DNA from: Oceanococcus sp051252075
GTDB lineage: Bacteria > Pseudomonadota > Gammaproteobacteria > Nevskiales > Oceanococcaceae
Assembly (NCBI GenBank): GCA_051252075.1
Contig: JBPOFU010000014.1
Location: 1-50,312 of the forward strand
DNA: 50,312 bases
Reading direction: 5' to 3'
The notes under the pieces were generated by a model, which saw only the letters and a program-made list of their open reading frames with translations, was not told where the DNA came from and did not search any database. The position numbers were made by a program, and so were the translations under genes. Shown here one piece after another: positions 9,088 to 16,615 of the stretch. Each line of letters opens with the position of its first letter. The first letter of the stretch is position 1.

Positions 9088-9567
9088 TCATTTCAATAAA
9101 AGTGAATCCTGTATGGGTATGAATTCACTGGCCGCATTCATCAGCGATGCTGCGGTTAATTTCTTCACCCCATAAACTTCTACAGTTTTGCCTTTGTCCA
9201 GCCGAAGTTTATTGACCAAGAGGTCAAAATCACCATCGCCTGAAGCCAGAACTATGGTCTCAGCATCGGCAGAATAGTCCATCGCATCAATGGTGATGCC
9301 GACATCCCAATCGCCTTTTGCCGAGCCATCGGAGCGTTGGATATAGGGTTTTAACTTCACTTCGAATCCAATCGCTCTGAGGATGCTTTGAAACTCGCGC
9401 TGCTTTTGATCACCCCGGTCTATGGCGTAAGCAATCGCTGTGGTGACTTGTCTATTCGACGTGGCCTTAGCCCAAAACGCGTTGTAATCAAAGTTGCGCT
9501 TAAAGGCATCTCGCGTGGTGTAGTACACGTTTTGCACATCAACAAATAGTGCGACTTTTTCCATCAT
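9088..9567 (-). CDS. NYN/PIN-like domain protein (LabA/DUF88 family)
   Basis: 159 residues forming one NYN domain, a PIN-like fold that usually carries metal-dependent ribonuclease activity. The acidic signature is present: ALFVDVQNVYY near the N-terminus (Asp10, Asn13), DVGITIDAMDYS in the middle, and LASGDGDFDLLVNKL in the second half. No membrane segment, so cytosolic. Two adjacent ATGs at the start are equivalent. It is followed upstream on the same strand by an unknown gene 42 bases away; whether they share a transcript is unclear. RNA substrate unknown. Confidence 0.85.
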   Translation of the reverse strand: MMEKVALFVDVQNVYYTTRDAFKRNFDYNAFWAKATSNRQVTTAIAYAIDRGDQKQREFQSILRAIGFEVKLKPYIQRSDGSAKGDWDVGITIDAMDYSADAETIVLASGDGDFDLLVNKLRLDKGKTVEVYGVKKLTAASLMNAASEFIPIQDSLLLK

Positions 9568-9609
9568 TGAATCTCTGGAGTGGGGCGTTAGAGGTCAGGC
9601 GTTAGTGGA

Positions 9610-10137
9610 TCAATCATTATCCACAGGCTTAGGCGCGACCACCGGTGCCGTGCGCCCCATGGCGGCTAAGCTACGAGAAAGCCGGAATGCGTATTTCTCA
9701 ACCACAGGCCAATCCCAATCTGAAGCAGCGCCGAGTTCGGGAAAACGCTCTTGACGTGAGCGAGCTCTCCCTTCGGAATTGACCGCGATTCTGCACTGTA
9801 GACTTTTGGGACGAGTGGCATACAGGTGCAAATGAATAATGCCCCAGCCGCTCAACGAGTATCGAAACGTATGCCCGTCTCTAGGCGGATCGAAACTTAC
9901 TTTTCGTTCTATGGTTTTGCCCTTCATCGAGGGATACCAAAGCCCAAAGGCGTAGTTGTAAGTGCCTGCTTTGTAGCACTGCGCAGCTTTGGCCTTGATT
10001 TCATCCAGCGTTGCGAAACGTTGTAAGGCTTGGCCGAGATCCGATTCAGACGATGAAACCTGTGGCGTCTCGGCTTGAAAGGCACCCTCAATCAAAGTGT
10101 CAAAGTCAGACAAGCTAATGATGGTCGCAAGCGTCAT
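9610..10137 (-). CDS. Unknown cytosolic protein
   Basis: 175 residues starting at ATG 10137, chosen because AGGA lies six bases upstream; a longer in-frame start at 10224 lacks such a site. No signal peptide or membrane helix. The middle region is rich in Tyr, Trp and His (for example YNYAFGLWYP, FRYSLSGWGIIHLHLY) with several basic residues, suggesting a compact alpha/beta domain. I do not recognise the family. It is the upstream neighbour of the NYN-domain gene on the same strand. Confidence 0.65.
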   Translation of the reverse strand: MTLATIISLSDFDTLIEGAFQAETPQVSSSESDLGQALQRFATLDEIKAKAAQCYKAGTYNYAFGLWYPSMKGKTIERKVSFDPPRDGHTFRYSLSGWGIIHLHLYATRPKSLQCRIAVNSEGRARSRQERFPELGAASDWDWPVVEKYAFRLSRSLAAMGRTAPVVAPKPVDND

Positions 10138-10395
10138 GGAAGGTCCTGTTGTCTTGAAAGAGTTGAAGTCGAGCGCTATTTCCCGCTCATGCAGTTGTGC
10201 GTCCAGCGACTGTCGCGGACACATTACACGTATTTCACTGCAGGGATCCTGTGGCCGCTATGTTCGCTTGTTGTCTGAAAAACGGTCGGCTTGAAGTCGA
10301 TGGCTTCACGGCCTCTTCACTGATAAACGCGCAGGGTCAGGTTTCACGAACTGGCTGTCATAAGAGGCTCCGCGAGCAGCAGCGGAAAACAAATT

Positions 10396-11874
10396 ATGAA
10401 AAATAATACGCCATGCTCCTGCTCGTATTTTGTCCTGTTTTTCTCTTTTTTGACCGTGTTGAATTGGCCCGCTCATGCACAAATCCCTCAGGACACCTAT
10501 CTCCATATTCCGGACAGCCGTGCCAAAGCCGGCAGGCTGATTGAAATCCCCGGCGATGCTCAGCCTGGCGGCGATGCTGCCACCCTGAAACTGCTAATCG
10601 TTCACACCCCGCGCTTTGCCTCGACTTTGCAGTCTGCAGATCCCGATCTGGTTGAGTACATGCTTCGCAGCGTCGCATCAGTCAACCAATTTATGGTGAA
10701 TACGGGCCTTGCGACCCGCATTGAGATCAGTGGCATCATCGAGTGGGACCGTCCTGCCGGATACGCGCTGCAAGATGATCTTGAAGCGCTGCCATATTTT
10801 GTCGAGTCACAAACGCGCTTGCGCGATGGTGCGGCCGCTGACTTGGTGCAACTTTGGGAATTGCCAGAGCCTGGTGTGGATGATCCGGCCTTATGCGGTT
10901 GGGCTCAGATCATGGGAGCCAGTCGTCGCGTTTCATCGGATGGGTATGGTTATTCCGCTGTCATGCGTGGCATCCCTGGTACGCAGAGTGCGGGCTGTTT
11001 TGCCGCAGCGGCAGCGGAAGAGTTTGCTTTGTTGGTTGCCCACGAAATTGGCCACAACCTGGGCAGTAATCATGATTGGAATTCCGACACTGGGTCGGCC
11101 GCTTTTGATTTTGCACATGCCTCATTTTGTGGTGACAACCAAGGTGGCACGCAACCTGGCACCCTGATGTCCAATGCCTCAGTGCGCTTACCGTTCTTTA
11201 GTAACCCGGCGATTTCCCGCGACGGTGAGTCTTGTGGCACTGCGGTAGGGGTGCCTTACCCGGCTAACAATCGAGAGACCTTTACCCGCACGGCCAGCTA
11301 TTTGGCCAGCCTGCGCTTGGACTCGCCAGTACGCGGCAGCGTGAGTTTATCTGCACCGAATTCGGTTGCAGAATTCTCCGAATATCTACCCATAACATTG
11401 ACCCGCAGCGATAGTGTTGAGGCGGCTGCTGTCGAACTGCTGACTTATCGCGTCGGCGCCGTTGCTGGGCTGGATTTCAGTATGCCTTACCAGCAACGCA
11501 TCAATTTTGCAGTGGGGCAGCGTAGCGTCATCGTGCCGGTGTTACTTTTTGGCGATGCAGTACGTGAGCCCACCAAGCAACTGCGCTTCTGGCTGCAGCG
11601 AGGCGAGAATGTGGCCATTGCTGGTCAGCGCAGCAAGCTCGTAAGTATTCGTGACAACGCTCTGCCTCTGGCCAGTGAAATATTGTTGGCTCTTGCGGAT
11701 ATTCCTCCAATCAATAGTGCCGCAGCGCCTCAGTCTTTGCGTAGCGCTGACACCTCGTCTGCTGACGAATCCAGCGCCGGTTCCGGCGGCTGGGTTTGGC
11801 TTATGGCCTTAGCGGCTATTCGACGTCGACGGATAGTGGCAGTAGCCGATGGGGTTGCTCGCGGACTGCAATAG
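10396..11874 (+). CDS. Secreted M12/reprolysin-like zinc metalloprotease with GlyGly-CTERM tail
   Basis: 492 residues. Signal peptide to about residue 28 (AHA). The zinc site HEIGHNLGSNHD gives His216, Glu217, His220, Gly223 and His226, the extended HExxHxxGxxH metzincin motif. After the protease domain, residues ~315-430 resemble a Calx-beta domain. The C-terminus is Ser/Gly linker, GSGGW, hydrophobic stretch, then RRRR: the GlyGly-CTERM signal processed by rhombosortase in gammaproteobacteria, with surface attachment or type II secretion. A short basic tail follows the RRRR. Substrate unknown. Ends convergent with katG. Confidence 0.88.
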   Translation: MKNNTPCSCSYFVLFFSFLTVLNWPAHAQIPQDTYLHIPDSRAKAGRLIEIPGDAQPGGDAATLKLLIVHTPRFASTLQSADPDLVEYMLRSVASVNQFMVNTGLATRIEISGIIEWDRPAGYALQDDLEALPYFVESQTRLRDGAAADLVQLWELPEPGVDDPALCGWAQIMGASRRVSSDGYGYSAVMRGIPGTQSAGCFAAAAAEEFALLVAHEIGHNLGSNHDWNSDTGSAAFDFAHASFCGDNQGGTQPGTLMSNASVRLPFFSNPAISRDGESCGTAVGVPYPANNRETFTRTASYLASLRLDSPVRGSVSLSAPNSVAEFSEYLPITLTRSDSVEAAAVELLTYRVGAVAGLDFSMPYQQRINFAVGQRSVIVPVLLFGDAVREPTKQLRFWLQRGENVAIAGQRSKLVSIRDNALPLASEILLALADIPPINSAAAPQSLRSADTSSADESSAGSGGWVWLMALAAIRRRRIVAVADGVARGLQ

Positions 11875-11878
11875 AAAA

Positions 11879-11907
11879 CCCCCACGCCCAAAAATTGAGC
11901 GCGGGGG
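11879..11907 (-). terminator. Probable katG terminator
   Basis: CCCCCACGC (11879-11887) and GCGCGGGGG (11899-11907) pair with one mismatch around an 11-base loop. On the minus strand the stem is followed by TTTTCTATT, so it fits termination of katG, 14 bases past its stop; there is no U-tract in the plus direction. Confidence 0.55.
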
Positions 11908-11920
11908 CAGTGCGTGGCAA

Positions 11921-14080
11921 TCAGGCCAGATCGAATCGATCTGCGTTCATGACTTTGACCCAAGCGGCGATGAAGTCCTGCACGAACTTTTCTTGGTTGT
12001 CGTCCTGAGCATAGACTTCGGCGTAACTCCGCAGTATTGAGTTGGAGCCAAACACCAGATCCACTCGCGTTGCGGTCCATTTGACCTTGCCGCTGGCACG
12101 ATCACAAATCTCATACAGATTGTTTGCGACCGGTTTCCAAGTGTTGGACATGTCCGTCAGGTTGACGAAGAAGTCATTACTTAAGCTACCAACCCGGTCA
12201 GTCAACACACCGTGCTGGCTGCCACCATGGTTGGTGCCCAAAACCCGCATTCCGCCGACCAGCACCGTCATCTCTGGCGCACTCAGGCCCAACAGTTGCG
12301 TGCGGTCTAGCATCAACTCTTCGGCGCTGACTTTATAATCCTTCTTCAGCCAGTTGCGATAGCCATCGTGCAGCGGCTCCAACACATCAAAGGATGCCGC
12401 ATCGGTCATAGCGTCTATAGCATCGCCGCGACCGCCTGTGAAGGGAACGCTGACGCTCAGACCAGCGGCTTTGGCGGCCAGCTCTATGCCAAGGTTACCC
12501 GCCAGCACGATTACATCGGCAACGCTGGCATCGGTCTGAGTGGCAATGCTGGAGAGCACATCCAGTACGCGTTGCAGACGTTCTGGCTCATTGCCCTCCC
12601 AGTCTTTCTGCGGGGCCAAGCGGATGCGTGCACCGTTGCTGCCGCCACGCATGTCGGAACCACGGAAAGTGCGCGCGCTGTCCCAAGCGGTGGAAACCAT
12701 ATCGCTGATGGACAATTCGCTGGCGGCGATCTTGGCTTTTATCGCTTCGATGTCATAGTCATCGCGACCGGCGGGAACAGGGTCCTGCCAGATCAAATCT
12801 TGTTGTGGAATTTCTGGACCGATGTAGCGTGACTTCGGTCCCATATCGCGGTGAGTTAACTTGAACCAAGCTCGCGCAAAGACTTCTGAAAAGTATGCGG
12901 GGTCTTGGTGGAAACGCTCGGAAATCTTCCGATATTCCGGATCTTTAATCATGGCCATGTCGGCGTCGGTCATGATGGGGTTGTGACGAATGGAAGAGTC
13001 CTCAACATCAACGGGCTTGTCTTGCTCTTTGATATTGATCGGCTCCCATTGCCAAGCGCCCGCGGGGCTCTTTTTCAGTTCCCAGTCATAGCTGAACAGC
13101 AGATGGAAGTATCCGTTGTCCCACTGCGTTGGATTGGTGGTCCAGGCCCCTTCTAAACCGCTGGTGACAGCATGACGGCCGAGGCCCGCAGCGCTCTTGT
13201 TATTCCAGCCTAGGCCTTGCTCATCCACGTCGGTACCTTCTGGAGCGGGGCCTAGCAGTGCGGCATCGCCATTGCCGTGGGCTTTGCCGACGGTATGACC
13301 GCCGGCGGTTAGGGCGACTGTTTCTTCATCGTTCATCGCCATGCGTTCGAAAGTGATCCGCACATCTTGAGCCGTCCGCAAGGGATCAGGTTTGCCATCG
13401 ACCCCTTCAGGGTTGACGTAAATTAATCCCATTTGTACTGCGGCCAGTGGGTTCTCCAGGCTGTCTTGAGATTCTCCTTCATAGCGGTTCTTGTCTAGCC
13501 ACTCGGTTTCAGATCCCCAATAAATGTCCTGCTCTGGCTGCCAAATGTCTACTCGGCCAAAAGCGAATCCGAATGTCTTCAATCCCATCGATTCATAGGC
13601 AACGTTACCCGCCAGCACGATCAGATCGGCCCAGCTGAATTTATTGCCGTATTTTTTCTTGATCGGCCACAGCAAGCGACGGGCTTTGTCCAAGTTGGCA
13701 TTGTCGGGCCAGGAATTCAGCGGCGCAAAACGCTGATTACCGGTGCCGGCACCGCCGCGGCCATCTGCCGTGCGGTAGGAGCCAGCCGCGTGCCAAGCCA
13801 TGCGAATCATCAAGCCGCCATAGTGCCCCCAATCGGCTGGCCACCAATCTTGGCTGTCTGTCATCAGCGCAGTCAGGTCTTGTTTCAGAGCATCAACGTC
13901 CAGACTTTTCAGCGCTACTCGATAGTTAAAGTCGCCCCCAAGCGGATTCGACTTGCTGTCGTGTTGGTGAAGCATGTCGAGATTGAGGCTGTTCGGCCAC
14001 CACGCTCGGGTGGATTTTTCAGCTGTTGTCGTGCTGCCGTGCATGACCGGGCATTGGCCGGTGGTTTTGTTTGTATTCAT
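11921..14080 (-). CDS. katG: Catalase-peroxidase KatG
   Basis: 719 residues, the usual length for the bifunctional haem catalase-peroxidase that removes hydrogen peroxide in the cytoplasm. The distal triad is visible in MIRMAWHAAGSYR (Arg93, Trp96, His97), the proximal His in TAGGHTVGKAHG, and the duplicated C-terminal peroxidase-like half is complete. The conserved Tyr (MGLIYVNPEGVDG) and the Met of RMAMNDEE correspond to parts of the Met-Tyr-Trp adduct. The gene is monocistronic, with an OxyR-like site about 140 bases upstream of the ATG and a hairpin terminator behind it. Confidence 0.97.
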   Translation of the reverse strand: MNTNKTTGQCPVMHGSTTTAEKSTRAWWPNSLNLDMLHQHDSKSNPLGGDFNYRVALKSLDVDALKQDLTALMTDSQDWWPADWGHYGGLMIRMAWHAAGSYRTADGRGGAGTGNQRFAPLNSWPDNANLDKARRLLWPIKKKYGNKFSWADLIVLAGNVAYESMGLKTFGFAFGRVDIWQPEQDIYWGSETEWLDKNRYEGESQDSLENPLAAVQMGLIYVNPEGVDGKPDPLRTAQDVRITFERMAMNDEETVALTAGGHTVGKAHGNGDAALLGPAPEGTDVDEQGLGWNNKSAAGLGRHAVTSGLEGAWTTNPTQWDNGYFHLLFSYDWELKKSPAGAWQWEPINIKEQDKPVDVEDSSIRHNPIMTDADMAMIKDPEYRKISERFHQDPAYFSEVFARAWFKLTHRDMGPKSRYIGPEIPQQDLIWQDPVPAGRDDYDIEAIKAKIAASELSISDMVSTAWDSARTFRGSDMRGGSNGARIRLAPQKDWEGNEPERLQRVLDVLSSIATQTDASVADVIVLAGNLGIELAAKAAGLSVSVPFTGGRGDAIDAMTDAASFDVLEPLHDGYRNWLKKDYKVSAEELMLDRTQLLGLSAPEMTVLVGGMRVLGTNHGGSQHGVLTDRVGSLSNDFFVNLTDMSNTWKPVANNLYEICDRASGKVKWTATRVDLVFGSNSILRSYAEVYAQDDNQEKFVQDFIAAWVKVMNADRFDLA

Positions 14081-14221
14081 TTTCGTCTCCGCTTGTTGCG
14101 ACGCTGCTGTGCTTTAGGGAGTGTGGCCGTAAGCATTGTTGCCGCTTAAGCCATCTCCATCGGTGGGAGTAGCTTAATTAGCCGTGATCAGTAAATAAAA
14201 TGATTAATATTTAATAGATTG

Positions 14222-14236
14222 ATAGTTTTTGGCTAT
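14222..14236. promoter_or_regulatory. OxyR-like half site upstream of katG
   Basis: ATAG-N7-CTAT, matching 9 of 10 defined positions of an OxyR half-operator (ATAGntnnnanCTAT). A weaker second half (about 6 of 10) follows at the correct 7-base spacing toward katG. AT-rich sequence between it and the ATG could hold the promoter. OxyR control of katG is common; no oxyR gene is in the window. Confidence 0.4.
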
Positions 14237-14507
14237 TAAACGTGGGCTGAGTGTGTCGAGAGATCGCTTCTATTGCCCATAAAACCTTGGCCTCCTTGCC
14301 GTCGCTGCAAAGTTTGTCATTCGTCAACATGCTGGTTTCGCAAGCGCATTCTCGTGGCAAAGCTGGGTGCGGTCCTGCCGTTATGGTGCGGCTGCACAGA
14401 TACAGTGCAAGTTGCTTTGTTATCGCTTAATTGAAGCTCCGCAAAATTGTCATAAGCAATTGTTTTAAAAATAAAAAATAAGTTGGCTTGGGCTTTGCGT
14501 AGGGCGC
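14237..14507. other. Non-coding stretch between katG and the copper-protein unit
   Basis: With 14081-14221 this is the intergenic space between the divergent katG and copper-protein genes. Apart from the OxyR-like site I see no convincing gene here: a minus-strand frame at 14317-14583 has no ribosome site and unlikely composition. An A-rich run (14464-14480) precedes the small frame starting at 14508 and could be part of a promoter UP region. Confidence 0.4.
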
Positions 14508-14654
14508 ATGGCATCAGCGTTGAATTTTCTACTGGTCGGCAACAGGCCGACTGCTGACTCGGACGCCGCCTCAACGGCGCCAAAAGACATCCCGCTAGAG
14601 GCCTGTCAGCAGGCCCAAGAAGAACTTTTAGGCGTTATAGCCACAACAATCTAA
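14508..14654 (+). CDS. Possible 48-residue small protein / leader upstream of copper protein
   Basis: ATG 14508 follows AGGGCGC; the frame runs 48 codons to TAA 14652-14654, only nine bases before the ATG of the lysyl-oxidase-like gene, whose AAGGA ribosome site directly follows the stop. The peptide begins hydrophobic (MASALNFLLVG) and ends QAQEELLGVIATTI with one Cys. The coding region also forms three hairpins (see the finding). It may be a translated leader coupled to the downstream gene, or a chance frame inside a structured 5' leader; I cannot decide. Confidence 0.3.
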   Translation: MASALNFLLVGNRPTADSDAASTAPKDIPLEACQQAQEELLGVIATTI

Positions 14655-14663
14655 GGACAAATA

Positions 14664-16265
14664 ATGACTGCCAATAGAATAGTGACGACCCTACTCAGCG
14701 GGGTCGTGCTCAGTACCGCCGGCACTGCGGTGTCGGCACACAATGGTGATAGCCACACCCAAAGCAAGGGTGCCAAGGCTAACTCCTATGCACAGCGCTA
14801 TGAAGAGACAAAAGCAAAGGATGGTTTGATCAGCTTGGAGGAAGCATGGTTCTGGCATCAGTCGAGAACTTTTGATGGTCAGGTGGCCGATAGCGCCGCG
14901 TGTACCGCGAACAACTGTGAGGAGTACAGCATAGAGATTGAATCCGGAGCTAAGCGCCTGCGCGTGGGCATTGCAACTCCGGAACGTACCGATACCTTTG
15001 CGGTAGAGATCTACGACCCTAGCGGCACTTTGCGCGGATCGGACAGCACCTCGAATCAGTTCAACTCTGAAGCTACAGTTGATGATCCCGAGGGTGGACT
15101 CTGGACCGTCATTGTGAGGCCAGAATCTGTTGAAAGCGCATCTTACCGCCTGCGTGCAAAACTGGAGGTGGAAACGCCGGAGGCACGGGTGACAACAAGC
15201 CCGGAGAATCGTCGCCCTCTGTACCCCAATCTACGCACCGTACCGCCGTATGAATTTACTTTCACAGCCCCGCTCAATCCTTTGAATGGACTGTACCCGC
15301 CTGATTCGGTTAATCCGCCTGCCTCTGTTGCCGGAGAGTCGTTAATCTCGTGCACCGCGGATGAAGCCGCTCCAGCGGAAGTGGGCGGAGGAGATGCTGT
15401 CCACTGCCTGCGGCTGACATCAGGTCCCATCAATATTGGTGAGGGCATTTATGACATGCGCTTCAAGCTGATAGATGATTATCTCGAAGGAACTGCACAG
15501 CTCAACCCGGAAGATGCTTTTTCGCGTCTGGTGGTGGGGCCCATGCAGCAAGCTGTGCATTACAGCGATGGCTCGATCGAATTCGTTGAGGCTGGAACCT
15601 ACTCTTTCCATCCCACTCACGCCCATTTTCATGACGATTACATACTGAGTTATTACATAGCTCAGGTTGCTGATCTCGCGACAGGCGAACTGCAGCGCGT
15701 GGGCACTGGAACCAAGTCAGGTTTTTGTCCAGCCGACCAACTCTGGGGCAACTGGCGTGCTTTTGAGCAGGGAGTAGAGAAACCCGGCGGCGACAGCCCA
15801 GGTGGTAGTTGTTCCTCGCCCAGCAACGGTGTGGTGGGTTTGTCAGTGGGTTGGGGCGATGTGTACCGCTGGCAGCGGCCTGGACAGTATGTGGAGTTTG
15901 ACGGTCTTGGCAACGGGCGTTATGTCGTGACGGCACAGGTTGATGAGAAGAACAATGTGATCGAGTCAGACGAGACCGACAACATTTCATACGCCTATAT
16001 CGAAGTACAGGGTGAAACCATCGACATCCTTGAGCGTGGCTGGGGTGCATCACCGTGGGATCCCGCCAAGACTGTTTTTAGCGGGCCGCATCCGACGCAA
16101 AGAGAAGATGATTTTAGTGGCAGTGATGGATTGAACAGCACGCCAGAGCGGGCAACTGATATGGCTGCCAGCCAAGGTGGTGCCTTGGGAGGTGGTCTGT
16201 TCTTCATCTTTGCTGGACTACTAGCACGTCGAAAATCCCGTTCAACGCCTGCGCGCAGCTCATGA
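14664..16265 (+). CDS. Lysyl-oxidase-like secreted copper protein with GlyGly-CTERM tail
   Basis: 533 residues. Signal peptide to about residue 25 (VSAHNG). Residues ~85-170 look like a bacterial pre-peptidase (PPC-like) beta domain. The central-to-C-terminal part matches the bacterial lysyl oxidase family: HPTHAHFHDDY gives His316, His319, His321 and His323, like the copper-talon HxHxH of LOX, followed by GFCPADQ and YVVTAQVDEKNNVIESDETDN. The end is GGALGGGLFFIFAGLLARRKS, a GlyGly-CTERM sorting signal. Expected at the cell surface or secreted; LOX enzymes oxidise primary amines to aldehydes using Cu and a Lys-Tyr quinone. ATG 14664 has AAGGA at -11. The family call rests on motifs. Confidence 0.75.
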   Translation: MTANRIVTTLLSGVVLSTAGTAVSAHNGDSHTQSKGAKANSYAQRYEETKAKDGLISLEEAWFWHQSRTFDGQVADSAACTANNCEEYSIEIESGAKRLRVGIATPERTDTFAVEIYDPSGTLRGSDSTSNQFNSEATVDDPEGGLWTVIVRPESVESASYRLRAKLEVETPEARVTTSPENRRPLYPNLRTVPPYEFTFTAPLNPLNGLYPPDSVNPPASVAGESLISCTADEAAPAEVGGGDAVHCLRLTSGPINIGEGIYDMRFKLIDDYLEGTAQLNPEDAFSRLVVGPMQQAVHYSDGSIEFVEAGTYSFHPTHAHFHDDYILSYYIAQVADLATGELQRVGTGTKSGFCPADQLWGNWRAFEQGVEKPGGDSPGGSCSSPSNGVVGLSVGWGDVYRWQRPGQYVEFDGLGNGRYVVTAQVDEKNNVIESDETDNISYAYIEVQGETIDILERGWGASPWDPAKTVFSGPHPTQREDDFSGSDGLNSTPERATDMAASQGGALGGGLFFIFAGLLARRKSRSTPARSS

Positions 16266-16615
16266 GACAGTGCACCGCTGCAGTCGAGTTTTGGGTGATT
16301 TAGTGGGCAGTTCAGCGAGCGCTATGTGGCTGCCAATTGAGCGAGAAACATCGCGAGATTGCCTGGTCAGTTAGCGCCATTCGGCCCGCTAGCCCGGTTC
16401 ACGTTTCTGGGTTAGCGGGCAGGTCTTGAGTGACTTCGCTCAAAAACGGCTTGATGATTCGCCGATTCATATAAGCAGTTCCGTGCTCGCTATAAGCAAG
16501 AAACCACTGTTGAGGATGCCAGCAAACTAAAACATTATCTCGTGGCGAACAAATACACAGGTTATTCTGTTTATATGAGCTTGCATGTTTAATCGTCCCG
16601 ATTTCTACCGATCCA
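16266..16615. other. 350-base non-coding gap with a large hairpin
   Basis: No convincing gene. It contains a 12-bp stem, GCCCGCTAGCCC (16384-16395) with GGGTTAGCGGGC (16409-16420), one G-U wobble, 13-base loop, and a smaller hairpin TTGAGTG/CGCTCAA just after it. Neither has a U-tract, so a terminator role is unproven. The last 50 bases before topB are AT-rich and may hold its promoter; I see no clean Shine-Dalgarno for the ATG at 16616. Confidence 0.45.

Noticed and set aside
10197..10406. Small plus-strand frames upstream of the metalloprotease
   Set aside because: No ribosome site, Cys/Arg-rich shadow-like composition, overlapping frames on both strands.
14317..14583. 88-codon minus-strand frame between katG and the copper protein
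   Set aside because: No ribosome site, basic low-plausibility composition, and overlaps the more plausible small plus-strand frame and its hairpins.
15502..16053. Long minus-strand frame within the copper-protein gene
   Set aside because: Antisense shadow of a well-supported gene, rich in Arg, His, Cys and Pro.
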